Assembly (NCBI RefSeq): GCF_907164915.1
Contig: NC_061862.1
Location: 86,414,846 to 86,478,845, forward strand
Direction: 5' to 3'
DNA length: 64,000 nucleotides
From: Impatiens glandulifera
Lineage: Eukaryota; Streptophyta; Magnoliopsida; Ericales; Balsaminaceae
Part shown: piece after piece, positions 47,101-59,529 of the stretch
Layout: every line of letters starts with the position of its first letter
How positions within the stretch are numbered: the first letter of the stretch is position 1
Position numbers and translations under genes: made by a program
The notes under the pieces: generated by a model
Seen by the model: the letters and a program-made list of their open reading frames with translations, nothing else
Databases searched by the model: none
What the model was told of the DNA's origin: nothing

Positions 47101-47877
47101 ACAAGAAGTCTCAAGTTTAAGTGCACTTCCAACTAAAACAGTTTCAGCACAAAGCTGAAGTTGTCTATAAGTTACTACAATAATAACTAGTTCAAATGAT
47201 CTTTTACCTAACTAGAAGAATTATTATATTACATAAGAAATGTACTATTTTCTTTCCTCTAGTCTCTTTTCCTAATAAAGATAAATATATAGAAAAATTA
47301 GGTACAAATGAGATAACTATAGCTAATACATGGAGAAATATATTTAAAATTAATATCTTTAGGAAGAAAACTAAGAACTAGGTATACAACAACAAATACT
47401 TACCGCATACTCGATTGGAACTAAAATCGCAATTTCTAAGTCTAATCATCCAAGCCATTGCTCTGATACTATGAACTTTATCTTCTGTCTCTCTTTATCC
47501 CTCTAGAAGACCATTCTTTCGCATCGATCGCAACTTAGGGCTTCTCTACTTCTCTAGGAGACCATTCTCTTTACAAATCTATGGAAAAGAAGAAAGATGA
47601 TATTAGGTAGGTAGGTTGTCGTAGAGAAGATGTAAAGTCAAGAATGATGGTTGAAAATGAAGAGTCGTTATGATAATTGAAAATGAGGGTTTTAATTATA
47701 GATGTTATGCTGTAACGGAAAAATTGACAGAAGGGCCTTTAGTGACCCTTTTTGATAGTTTATGGGCCATTGATGACCTTTCAGAAAGTTTAAGGGGTAA
47801 TTTGTTTTAAAAAGATATTTTTAAGTGCTAAAGGTAAGCGATTGATGTAATTTGAGGGTCACCCATGTAATTTTCCC
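44178..47877 (-). mobile_element. MULE with decayed MURA-type transposase, 3.7 kb
   Basis: Ends are inverted repeats: GGAAAAATTATCAAGGTGAC at the left and the reverse complement of GGGAAAATTACATGGGTGAC at the right. The similarity continues inward (TCATCGCTTACTTTTAGC against TCAATCGCTTACCTTTAGC) for roughly 100 bases or more. A transposase pseudogene lies between them on the minus strand. No convincing 9-bp target duplication is seen (TACCTTACA against ATTAAAAAT), so the exact edges may be off by a few bases. Confidence 0.87.
44985..46972 (-). pseudogene. MURA-type MULE transposase pseudogene
   Basis: Fragments in family order on the minus strand: an N-terminal PB1-like part (FFSIKLYHGG, YIGGDVDRLF); a Ser/Thr/Arg-rich repeat (TTISVRKSAQDS type, three copies, 46,470-46,630); the core FMCLYCCLGPLKEGF and IIRLDGCHIKGPYPGQLL with the first Asp; PIAWEVVE then a stop; FISDQQ with the second Asp; the helical part DEAAFKWVTDAPHPSHWCKA and NLCDSFNSHILEMRDKQIL; a SWIM-like CSCGL-stop-ELSGLPCCHA; YRKELFITIYHHVLYPI; and a worn CCHC knuckle (CGNSCHNGKTC). 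Stops, frameshifts and an intron-like break after SDQQ (GTAAGAAAC) show it cannot make a full protein from one frame. Confidence 0.87.
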
Positions 47878-48276
47878 ATTAAAAATATTAATTAAAATAT
47901 AATTATATCCATTTTTTTTATTATAACTTTAATTATATTAATAAGAATTAATAAATAAATAAATATTAGTATAATAATATTATATACTAATTAAAGTGTA
48001 GGTAATTTCTGTGAAATTTGATACTAATTTATAACATTAAAATAAACTTATTGTATATACTCTATTTTTTAAGATGTTTATTTAAATAAATAAAATATTT
48101 AAATTTTAATAATTAATAAGTTCAAAATTTTATTATATTATAAAAAAGTACATAAATTTTATAAAAATTAATTTGCAAAGTCAATTATTTTAAAAAAATT
48201 ATATACACAGAAAAATTATAAATATATAAACTTAAATTAAAAATATAATTATAAAAATAAAAGAATATGTTTATAT
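47878..48276. repeat. Right flank of dispersed repeat family A split by the MULE
   Basis: Continues the sequence that stops at 44,177: compared with 35,455-35,640, the part before the element matches TTATAACTTATC and the part after matches AATTAAAATATTATAATTAT and on. Confidence 0.6.
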
Positions 48277-48284
48277 TTTATATG

Positions 48285-49493
48285 CAATGCCGGACCTGAG
48301 ATTTCGAGGCCTGATGCGGCACAAAACTTGGTGCCCTCAAAACATTATATTCATACATATATTTTTTTATCGATTTAAATATAATAATATTTGTAACATG
48401 AATTTTAGAAATAAAATATCATCAAAACAATATGTCATAAGTAAATACTAAAAAAACAAAGAAGATCCAAACAAAATATAAAATTCATGTTCCGAACTAG
48501 TACATAGTCACTTGAATATTACTTGTCTCGCATTTTTTGAAGCGAAAATATTGATCAAGTTTGCATAATCAACTTTCTCAATAATGTTTTTCTCGATCAA
48601 TGTCACTTTTAGGCAACTTACATCGTTCTCATTTAAAGACTGTTTTGGGTCTTCATTGCGAAGTTCATTCAATTCACCATGTTCCCGATCATTCAACTTA
48701 TCATCAATGTCATTCTTGCTTCACTTGCTCTACTATTTGATCGCTTGTGAAATACTTATTAAGGATTCCTACTTGGCTTTGAATTAAAGCATCTTCCTTT
48801 TATTTTTTCTTTATTTTTTCTGCCCCAAACAATTATTTAATTATAGGAGGCATGCTTGATAAAACTCTAAATGCTAATCTACATTAAAAATTAACCAGCA
48901 TTCTATGAATCTATGATTAACCACAATGTTGCACTTCCGCTATGCAATAATGCAAGATACAGATTGTGAATCCACCAATCCACCAGACAAGTCCTAAACA
49001 ACAAAAAATAATCAAGTAAATCGAACCAAAATCTTACCGAAATCGGAGGAAGAACTCTAGTGGGCAGTGGAGCAGTGCCGAGAAACAAGGCTGGAATGAG
49101 CGAAAAAGGCCCAAGAACTCGGGGAAGGAGACGACCGAGTTTTCTGCTCTGATTCTGGAAAACTGGAGAATCGACGATGGGCTTGGGGTTTGGGGGAAGT
49201 GTTTCCTTTTTTTCCAGAATGCTTGTTCTTATTTTTTTTCCTTGATTTTGTTGATAAATGGGAATCGTGCGATTCTTTTTTCCAAGTAAGATAGTGTTTT
49301 TATTTTTATTTTTCTGGAGTCAAATTAAGTTAGGGCTTATCATTGATAGGTTATCAATTATTATTTATGGGTTTTTTAAAAATAAGTTCATGAACATATC
49401 ATTATATATATTTTTTTTTGAAGATTTTGGTGCCTCAAAAATATTTGGGTCTGAGGCAATTGCCTCACTTATTACACATCAGGTCCGGGCTTG
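48285..49493 (-). mobile_element. hAT element, internally deleted, 1,209 bp
   Basis: Flanked by identical TTTATATG copies (48,277-48,284 and 49,494-49,501). Ends are CAATGCCGGACCTGA and the reverse of CAAGCCCGGACCTGA. Sequence similarity between the ends extends inward (TTGGTGCCCTCAAAA against TTTGGTGCCTCAAAA). It keeps a transposase C-terminal fragment and a 5'-flank-like GC-rich patch (49,030-49,200), so it looks like a deletion derivative of an autonomous hAT. Confidence 0.92.
48523..48696 (-). pseudogene. C-terminal fragment of a ZMYM1-like hAT transposase
   Basis: The minus frame ends LKVTLIEKNIIEKVDYANLI, then NIFASKNARQVIFK and a stop. This resembles the end of plant hAT proteins annotated as zinc-finger MYM1-like (pattern ...IEKDLLEKIDYxxIINDFASxKARR). 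The dimerisation and catalytic parts upstream are missing. The orientation implies the element's 5' end is at 49,493. Confidence 0.6.
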
Positions 49494-49699
49494 TTTATAT
49501 GATACATAACATATAAGATTTAATTTATTTTAAAAACTATTTTTTAATAATTTAGTTTTAATTTATATTTTAGATATAACATATAAAATTACTTAATAAC
49601 TAATGATTAAAGATAAGTTTTTTATATTTATTTTAATATATATATATATATTATAATTAATAAAAATATACACAACAAATTTAAAAAAAATTTAAAAAT

Positions 49700-52221
49700 T
49701 ATTTTGATTATTTTCGAATAAATAAATTTAAATAATTAACTCCCAAGCCAAATCTAGTTAAACAATTAATTGGATTAATTATTGTAATAATAAAATCTTA
49801 AACTAATTAAAGATAATGGCCAAATAAAATATATAAAATAATTCAGTATAAATATTGTACCTATTTATCTCAAATTAATTTTAGAAAAAGTCAAGGGGAT
49901 TAAAATAAATAATTTATGATGAATTTTGTATCCATTTTATTCAAAATAAATTGTTAACTCAAAAAATATAATAAATAAAATAAATTGACAAAAAAATGTC
50001 ATATTTATTTTAAATATTTTGTGTATTTTAAAGATTTAAAAAAAACCAAAATGATGAAAGAAAAATCAATTTCAAATAAATCTCAAGGTTTTAAATAAAA
50101 ATAAATTTGTAGTTGAGTGTAGCTAAAATCCAAAAAAAATGTTATAGTCAAAATTGCGACATTCGGATAGGCGCTGAATTTTCATCCAACGCCTAAGAAC
50201 GTCGTGTCTCCCGCTGCAACGGAAAAAGAGACATGCGCAAAACAACAAATGGATTCTCCAACACCGTCTCTTCCAATGCGGACAAAATACCCGCGTGCTA
50301 ACGTAATGCTGACGCGTCCGCGTTTTGCCTAGGCTCTTCGTCTTTATCGCGGCGACGGGAGGATATAAACATTAACCATCTTTAATTTTCAAAGATAGAA
50401 CTCTACCATTTCTTGACCATTTAGAATGATTCAAAAAGTGAATTCATCACCCTACTTCGGTGATCATTTTCCATACATCTAGAATCGTAATTACGACCTA
50501 CATCAACAATTGACCGGAAGAAAAACCAAAAGACCATTGATGGCTTTTGACTAATTAAGGACAAATTGATCCTCAAACTAACTTCAGGAGGCTATAAACA
50601 GTCTTCCTTGATAAATTCAAAGGCAAGTGAACCACTCTCAAGACCTCAATCAAGAAATTTCATAAATTCGTCATTAAAGCTCCAAAGCTTTTGGATTTTG
50701 GAAATTATGTCTAAGACATCAAAGCTTGGATTCAGGCAACACTAAAGCTTCTCTAAGGTCTAGGAGTATTCTCTAATCTTTGGTAAGTTCTAATCATCCT
50801 CTATTTTGAATTACCAGTTTGAATTATAATTTTTACATTTCAATTTTGATAGTTCGGTATATTGTTTGGTTAATCGATTTCTTGATTAAGAAACGATCTA
50901 AAGATCATTTGTGATCTGTCTGTTGAAGTCAAACACAATCAATCGATCTAAACTAAAAAAATCCTAAATTTGAATTTGAAATTTTCAAAATTGGGTTTTC
51001 TGTTCTTGAACTAATCCTCAAGAACAACATCCCATAAAGCTTCCCAACATGTTTCTAATGATGTTGGGCACCTATTTGGATCATGTTTGATCCCTCCCAA
51101 TTATATTTGATCAAAATAAAAAATTTCAAAATAAATGAAAATTTTAAGTTCTTGAATTGGTCTAAATGAACTGCCAGTATTAATGTTTTAGTACCAATTA
51201 ATCATATGAAGTATAAGAAAGCTATTGACAAGCCCCTTACTCTTCAATACAACTTAAAATCCACAAACATGATTTTAGTCCCTAAATTGTTTTGATGAAA
51301 TTGAACATCATCCAAGTTGAATCAAACCTTTAGATGATGTTCATAATGTACCTGGGAGTTTTGTGAAGCTACCTAGACACTTTGATCAAAGAAACCAAGC
51401 TTTCATCAAAATTGCCAAACTTGCAATTTCTATGTTCTTGTGGACCAACAGGTCCGACTAAGAAATTTCGATCAAGACCGAGAAGTATAACAAAGGTTTT
51501 TCAACCATGACCAAGAGGTCCGACCGAGTATTTTTACATCCGACCGAGAAATCGAATCTAGGACCAAGGAATCTCGCACCTGATTGAGAACTCCCGAACC
51601 TAGGACCCGTGGCTTCTACACCTTGAACGAGAATCCTGACCACGACCGAAGAACTCCCGATATAGGACTGAGGCTTTTAGTTCGACCGATAAAAACACAC
51701 CTAAGACTGAGGACACCGGTCCTAAAGGCCTGTTTGGTTGCATTTTTTAATTTCCACAATTAATTTTATAATTTAGGGACTTCTAACCATTTTCTAAAAA
51801 TCCCGAAAAAATAGAATATAATTTCAAAATATTTTTGGAATACTTCTAGAAAAATTATTTTGATAAGGTCTCATTTGAGATTTATTTCTATACCCTAATG
51901 CATTTTAAACTAATATTGTTCGGGTATATTCCTCCCTAGTCATCATCATCAGCAACATGTACCATCATTTAAATATAGTAGTTACAATTTTTAAATACAC
52001 GAAAACTTGTGCATATCTAGGATCGGAAGAATAATTGGTTTTATAAAATTATACAACTAATTTCAGAAGTTAAGACTTTATAAAGTAAAGACCATTTTAA
52101 AATGGGTACGAAAGATGAAGCGTGAAAGTCCTTTCCCGAGTATCACCAAACTTCAAACTAAACGAAATTCTAGTGAAAAATACGTTTGTACACGTACACC
52201 ATTTATTGATTTTAAAAATCA
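49700..52221 (+). repeat. Long LTR-like segment, plus orientation (Ty3/Tat-like)
   Basis: The 3' part has CCTTTCCCGAGTATCACC, AAATACGTTTGTACACGTACA and ends AATCA before ATTAGCGACTCT. That layout resembles Tat/Ogre-type Ty3 LTRs, which are followed by a TTGGCGACTC primer site. A TATA-like GGCTATAAACAG lies at about 50,590 with a leader after it. A block of GGTCCGACCGAG-type repeats lies at 51,440-51,720. The left edge is not clear; 49,700 is an estimate from partial similarity to the opposing copy at 54,022-56,108. Confidence 0.45.
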
Positions 52222-52619
52222 ATTAGCGACTCTATTTCAAATTAATAATATCTTAAATTAATTACTTTTAGTTAATTTTAAAAATTTTCTAAAAAATAAA
52301 TTTTAATTTGATTATTTAAATCTAAAGATTATTTAAACCTGAACTCAAATTAACTTCAAAGTTTTCAGAATTTGTTTAAAATCCTTTAAAATAATGTTTT
52401 ATTTTAAAAATATTATTGACACGCAAACAAAAGTTAAGATTTCTAAACTTTTACGGGATAAGGGTTTTCCGGGGTTATAATATTCATTATATTTTATTGA
52501 AATCAAATTTAATAAAAAGTTTAATAATTTTGATAACATCCTTTAATACATATGTCAACAAAGTTTTCGAATTTTTAAATTCATGATTTTCATGCATCAA
52601 GTCGGCTTCACGTCTATTT

Positions 52620-53470
52620 TCAAGATATTTCCCCAACATTCATTTATTTTATGTCCGGGTTTATGATAATGGTAACATTCATTATATGTTTTGTTACCTT
52701 TACACGTACTTCATCCTCTTCCTCTTTGAGAATTATTGAAATTCCTTCTCATTTCTTCTTCGTTTTGCTCATTTTCCTGAGTGTGTCTTCCTTTTTACCC
52801 GACTTCGTCCACTATAAGTGCCACGACCTCCCGTGAATGAGAATTGGGACTTTAATGCTTGATCATGAGAAGAAGAGATTTGAGAACTTCTTTGAAGTAT
52901 CCTAGTTTCGCGAGCCTCCAATCTTCAATGATAACCATCACATGATCAAATTTTCTTGGTAGACTTCATAAGATTTTCTCGATGACCCTTTGGGTTTCCA
53001 TGACTTCTATGTTTGATTCCATTTGATTCACAATAGAAGTGACTTTTGTGAAATATTCAGAGATCTTCTCTGAATCTTTCATCTCGAATTTTGCCCGCAA
53101 GGATTGGAGTCGCACCTTCTTCACTTGATCTTAGACATACGAAATAAGTTTTCACTAGAATTTTTCATGCTTCTTTAGCACTATTCGTCTTTGAGATCCT
53201 CTCATAAACATGAATTTAAATAGTTTGTTTGATTTGAAAGAGAACATTTCTCTCCTTTATTTTTTTACTATTCAAGAGTATCCTTTGTGCTTCAGTTAAA
53301 CTCTCTTCATTTTCTGTCGCTTCTACACCATCTTCAACCACATTCCATAAGTCTGAAATGCAAGACATATCTTCATTATATTACTCTAGTATTCAAAATT
53401 TTCTCCATTAAATCGAGTCACTAGAAAAAAAGATTGTTAACCGTTATTATTGTTTGGCTGTAATATCAAA
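52620..53470 (-). pseudogene. Copia gag remnant
   Basis: On the minus strand, after a worn TTGATATTACAGCC (compare TGGTATCAGAGCC) near 53,463-53,476, a frame with several stops matches Copia gag. The pieces are DMSCISDLWNVVEDG, ENEESLTEAQRILLNSKKIK, NVLFQIKQTI, ERISKTNSAKEA-stop-KILV, RFREDL, SCDGYH and LEARETRIL. It ends in a defective zinc knuckle reading CYHYHKPGHKINEC, with Tyr in place of the second Cys. No pol part is found, so it is a fragment. Gag would package retrotransposon RNA. Confidence 0.7.
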
Positions 53471-54021
53471 TTGAAGAAAATATTTGGAGAAAAATATTTT
53501 ATTTTATAATATGGATACCTTAAATAGTGAGTGAGGACAACACATTTATTTATACTATCTAATAAATTATTCTAGATTCCTATATAAATGGAAGAAAATA
53601 AAAAAAAAAATATTTGTAACTTCTAGATTTAAATGAAAAAATATTTAAAGGCTATTAATTATATAAATAATTAACCAAAATGTAAGGGTATCCCATCTAT
53701 GTCACGTTCCATAGCTTAGCACGTGTTTGTGAGACACATGACAATATGGAAGGACTACCGCAAGGAAACTTGAGGTTCAATGCGTTTCAACCTTAGTTTG
53801 CGTGTCAAGCATATTTTAAAATGAAACATTTAGTTTTTAAAATATTTTGAAAATACCTGAAGCGGTAAGAAATTAAATATGCACAAATAATTATTCCTTT
53901 ATTCAAACTTTAATAATCTGGGAGGCTAAATAGTAATTTAACCTGAACCCGAATTAAATTAATTAAACATAATCAATTTAAAGATCATTTGTTTGAAAAT
54001 CAGAGTCGCCAAGAGATTTTA

Positions 54022-56108
54022 TGAAAATCAATAAAATGATACTTGTACAAACGTATTTATACTAGAGTTTCTGAAAAAAGGTGTTTCGTTGTTTGTTTAC
54101 GCTTGGGAAAGGGATGTGTCATCTACGTCCGCCTAAGGATGGTTTTCAAAATTCTTCTTAAAAAACAAAGTTTATCTTTCATAAATCTAATTATTATATT
54201 CCTTATCTTTAATTAGTAGTCCAGGGGTCCTAAATGAGGATATGTTTTAAATAATTGTACAAAATTATTTAAAAGAGGTGTGTACTTATTACGTCGATGT
54301 TCAGATTTAACAAAACCTGAAAATACCAGAGGAAGATGTCATAATTTAAACATAAATTCCAAGCGGGCCCTTATCCAAAAATTGGTTTAGGATATATCCA
54401 AAAAATGTAAAAAAATTTCATTTTCTAACCTTTCAGGATTACTTGAAAATGGGTTTAAGTTCCAAAATTATAAAAATAACTTTGGATTTTGAAAAGTAGA
54501 ACCAAATAGTCTTTAGGACTGATTTCATAGGGTATGGGTTCATTTGGCCGAGGTGGGCTCGATCGGGCTCGGTTAAGACTAGGGTGGTTCGGACCATGGC
54601 TCGGTTGTATGGGTCAAAGGACCAGAGAGCTCAGTCCTAGGTTTGGAAGGTTCGTTCCCAAACTTGGATGGCTTGGTCGAAGACCGAGGAGGCTTAGTCC
54701 CAGGTCAAGTTTGTTGGTTTAGGTGCTCGGTCCTAAGGTTATGTAGCAATGGGTTATAGGTTTAGGGTTAGGGTCAAGTTTGTTGATCCTAAGTTTTGGG
54801 TTAGGGTCAAGTTTGTCGGTTCTAAGTTTAGGGTTAGGATCAAGTTTGCCGGTAATAGGTTAAGTGGATGCTTAGTCCTAAGTTAGGTTTCTCGGTGCTA
54901 GTCCTTGGTCCTATGGTTGGAGAAAAGCTCGGTCCTAATCCTCGGTCCTAGCTGAAGAACATCGGTCGTGTCCCTCGAGAGGTTTTGGAAGTGATCCAGA
55001 AGCCTGAATCAAAACTTAGATCAACGGAGAAAGTTTTGACAAAAAACTATTCTTGATCGGAATTCTCAAGTCTTCGTCTAGGGCGAATTGATGTGTAATT
55101 CTTGGATATTGTTTGATGATTTGGTAGTGGAAGGGTATGAGGTATTTATAGTAGGGGAAGATCAATTGAGGAGGGTTAATTTGTGACGAATTTAACCTCT
55201 GACAACTTATCCCTAAAATCCTATCCGGCAGCTGGCAGCCTTATCTATAGAGGGATAAATCTTCTAGATAGAGGTCTATCATAGACGCTGACGAGAGTAA
55301 CATGTAGGCGATGAGATTAGTGGATTTGATCACTTATGGACGAAGCTAGAGCTTCCAAAAGAAACGCGCCGACGACGATCGCGAATCTAGCGACCCCTAC
55401 ATCCCAACAAAGAAGACGAACAAAACGGTGTCGTTTTGTGTAACAGGACACCGCGTTCCTTCTAGTTCCGTCCGTGGTTAGCCTAGTTAACTAACGTGGT
55501 TAGTTTGTCCCGTTAGTTAATTTAGTTTTGGCGCGCGCGCATGGCTCCGCTACATCCGGCTGTGTGGGAGCGTCTGGGCTGTTGGATGAAATTTGTGCGC
55601 TCATCTGATGGTGCAGAATCCTACTGCAGAGATTAAATATAATTTCAGCTATACATGATTATGCAATTATATTTTTATTTAAAAGGTTATTAAAAATCTG
55701 TATTTAATCCCTTTTGATACATTTTTTCACCAAAAAATTCACAAAAAATATTTCTGGAATCATATTATGAATTATGATCATATTTTATTTTTTGGTATTT
55801 TTTTGGGAATTTTGGGTTATTTTATTTAATTACCTTAAGTCATAAATTAAATCACAATCAAATATTTTTAACCCTTCTTTGGTCTAATTTGAGTAAAATA
55901 TAAATAATATTTTATCCTCAAACTAATTTTAGAATTTTGGAAAATTTTCTTAATTAAGGTTTAATTATCACAATAACTAATCCTTAATTATGTTTTAATT
56001 CATTCTTTAAGTTATTTTGAATTTACAAATTCAAAATACTATTTTAATATTATTAAAACATAATAATATTATTTTGAAAATAGGGTAAGTCAAATTTTCA
56101 TGCTTACA
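54022..56108 (-). repeat. Long LTR, minus orientation (Ty3/Tat-like), 2.1 kb
   Basis: On the minus strand it begins TGTAAGCATGAAAATTTGAC and ends ATTTTCA, followed after a few bases by TTGGCGACTCTG, a primer-site-like sequence. It contains a clear TATA box in CCCCTACTATAAATACCTCA (about 55,140-55,160) with a leader after it, and GC-rich U3 sequence (55,370-55,560). Its 3' half matches the 51-52 kb segment in inverted orientation (TAAATACGTTTGTACAAGTA; TTATTGATTTTCATAAAATC). Confidence 0.55.
54530..54985. repeat. GGCTCGGTCCTA-type repeats with telomere-like words
   Basis: Many copies of CTCGGTCCTA and TTAGTCCTAGGT-like words, the inverse of the 51,440-51,720 block. Then about three 39-bp units containing TTTAGGGTTAGGGTCAAGTT (54,750-54,850). 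The TTTAGGG words occur once or twice per unit only. Confidence 0.7.
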
Positions 56109-56229
56109 CAAATAAAAACTTATTCAAATCAAAATTTTCCAACATTTCTTTATTTGTTTAAGTAAGATTGAACACCATTTATTCATTTGTAACCAAGTTG
56201 TTCAAAAGTACCCAAACAGTCCAACAAAA

Positions 56230-57000
56230 GAGCTCAATTAATAAATTATATGTTAATTGTTGTTGAGTTGAGTAAATTTAAATAATGATATATATATATA
56301 TGATCATTTCTTACAAAGAGAAGGTGTTGGATACAAGGATCACCGCACAAACTACTTAACAAGTAGGAGAAAATTGGCGATGGTAGCAAAATACATGACG
56401 ACTGTGGAGATTGGAGAAACAACGGTTGGATACACATAAAAAATGGTCAAAATGCAGAAGATAGAGTAGTGGTAGTCGGGTGGAATAGAGAATTACACGA
56501 CGAAGATGGAGAAAATGTCGGTGCCACGAAGGACCTATATACAGGTCAGTTAGTACTTTTGAAAAAGTCATGAAGGAGGAATTCAATTATGAAAAGGCTG
56601 ATGTAGATCTAATACTATATAACAACGTTGTCGACTACCAAAAGTGGCACAAGCTGGTGGTAAGAAACGAAGAAATTTCAGACACGCCCAATGTCCATCT
56701 AATTGTGATGACGGTACTCATAGCCCACTATCTTTTAGTTCCAAGTGATGGAAGACCATCCTCTATAACATTCGAAGTTTCTCACACATTATGAATGGAA
56801 GTTTACGACATCTCGGGTTTGGTCCTCGCGGAAACATTGTTAGGCCTTAACGAACCATTCCAAAATCGAATATCCGAACGAAGAACACCCATGGTACTAT
56901 GAATTTAGAATCTCGAGAAGATCAGAGCGTTCAATGGATGCGACTCGAGACGATCAGATCTCTAGTGGTGGTTAGAGACAACATGCATGTTAGAGACTCA
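56230..57000. other. Less AT-rich patch with possible captured coding sequence
   Basis: A 74-residue plus frame at 56,570-56,794 (MKEEFNYEKADVDLILYNNV, later VPSDGRPSSITFEVSHTL) and the flanking GGATACAAGGATCACCGCAC and GGAGATTGGAGAAACAACGG stretches have coding-like composition. No motif or splice partner is recognised. It may be a decayed host gene fragment. Confidence 0.3.
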
Positions 57001-57099
57001 ATGCCTTAGTACAGAATAGGCTATAAAATTATGTATTATAAATATTTACATAAAAATAATAAAGAGATTATTTTCAATCAAAATATATGAATATTATTA

Positions 57100-57166
<67 letters not shown>

Positions 57167-58667
57167 GTGAATAAACTGTTTACAATTATATTAATGTAAT
57201 TTTTAATAATAATAAAAATATTTATATAGTTGTTATTAATATAACAAATCACCTAAATTTTAAGATAGGTGTTATATATATATAATAACTTATAAATAAG
57301 ACTTTTATTATTAATTAAATTTTTATTTTATAAATTAATTAGTTATGAATTAGTCTTTTTAATTATTATGAGTTAAAAACTATTTTTTTGTATTTAATTA
57401 TGAGAGAGAATTATGATAAAAAACAATTCTCTATATTATTAATAATTATATATATCCAATAAATGAATATAAAATTTTAATATAATAAAACTTATATATT
57501 ATATATTAATTGGTAATTTATTTTTATTTTTTTTGGAAATAAAACCACATTTAAGTATAAAATATAAATATTTTTTTTATAAAAGTAAGTTAAAAATAAA
57601 TTTTATCCTTAATCAACACACTAAGTAATAAGTAAGTGTAGATTTTTGTATAATATTAAACTACTCTTTTATTATTGACATATTTATTTAGTATGAAATT
57701 TAATTTTAAATAATTTTTATTTTTTAGGTATTATTTATAAACTTTATCTATAAAAATATCAAACTAACTCAACTTGATACATTCATATAAATTACTTAAT
57801 AGGTGATACATTCATATAAATGAGTTTGTTCATACTTAAATTTAATATAGGATAATCATAAATTGGACAAATATTAATATTTTATATTTTATAAAAATAA
57901 AATTATCAATTTAATAATTTAAAGTTAATTATATTTATAAAATTTTAACTTATAACTTGATAATGTATTTATAATTAATGTATGATTTATAAAAACAGTT
58001 AAAAGTCCTAATTTCTAAGGTTTGAAGTTAAAAATTTATTATACATTGATAAAATAAAATTATATTTTTAAAATTTAATTTCAAATTAAAAAAAATAAAT
58101 ATAATACAATTTATTAATTTAATTGAAACAAATATATGGTAATAAAAAACTAACTATTATTATAATAAATATATTGATTTAATATAATATATAAAAAAAT
58201 TAATATATATATATATAATTTTATAAAAGTTCCTATATCAATTTTAACTTCATAATATACATGATTTTAAGAATAAAAATAATATACAAATCATTTTTTT
58301 TATTTTTAGGATAAAAATTAAAATTTATATACATAATTATAAAGATTTAAACAAAATAAAGACATAAATAAGTAATAAAGAATTTAAAAATTAATGATTA
58401 CCATTTTTTAGAAATGTGTTATATATAAATATGACCTAGTAAATGTAATATTTTAATATGAATTATTTTTTAAAATTAATTAGTAATAAATTAGTACTCA
58501 TTAAATTTTTAATATAAATTAATTTTTTAAGTTAATTATTAAATAAATTAGTGTAATCATTAAAATTGTATAACTAATTTATTTGAAGTTAAATAATTTG
58601 TATTTAATTATGAGAGAAAATTGAATGAATAATTAATAATAAATTTAACTAACACATCAAAAATATT

Positions 58668-58728
<61 letters not shown>

Positions 58729-59520
58729 CTTAAAAGGAAAAATGAATTATTAGATAATTATTAATAAATTTGTGATATAAAATTTAAAATATATATATTT
58801 ATTTATTTATTTATTTATTATCAAATTTTTAATATTTAGTAAAAAAAAATATAATTTTTTTTTATCAATTTACTTAAAACAAATCAAACGACATAAAATT
58901 TATAATTATACATTTTTACTTTTAAATCTTGATTACCACATTCTCCATTATCTATTCATCTTACATCCCTCACCTTCCATTACATCTTCATCCTACCTTC
59001 TTCACCTCATCATTTCATTATTTCTTTCATCGTACCTCCCTCACCTCACATACCCTCAAATCCTCCTCTCAATTTTCAAACCTTTCATACTTGCATATTT
59101 TAAAAGATAGATTAAAGAATTATATATACTCAATTTTAAATATTATTTGGTTGTTAAATTATAAATTATAATTATGTTGTTAATTTAAAATTTTGTATAC
59201 GATGTTTGATAGGTTTCAACAAGTTGAAAAGAATGTTCTATAGGTTTTGAAAAGTTGAGCAGTTCAACCCAACCCAAAAACAAGAAAGAAGAGAAATTGT
59301 TATAAATTTTGGAAGTAATAATTTATTTTGATTGGTTATTTTAATAAACACCTTTTATTATTTTATATTTAAATATAATCCAATTTTATTGTAATAATAT
59401 TTTGACGTAATTATACTTTTATCGTAATAATAAATTATTTTGTGTTATTTATATAGTATAAATATTTTTTTGAATGATTTTATATTTTTTTCAAAAATAT
59501 AAGTTTTAATGTTTATTTTT
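57001..59520. other. AT-rich DNA with (TA)n runs, no gene seen
   Basis: Long (TA)n tracts at about 57,107-57,162 and 58,675-58,727. A C/T-rich patch (58,930-59,090, CATCTTCATCCTACCTTCTT) gives a short frame without domain. Confidence 0.6.
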
Positions 59521-59529
59521 TAGATTATT

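Noticed and set aside
53400..53430. CACTAGAAAAAAAG as left partner of the CACTA end at 60,030
   Set aside because: It lies within the Copia gag remnant, lacks subterminal repeats, and the flanks do not match TTA.
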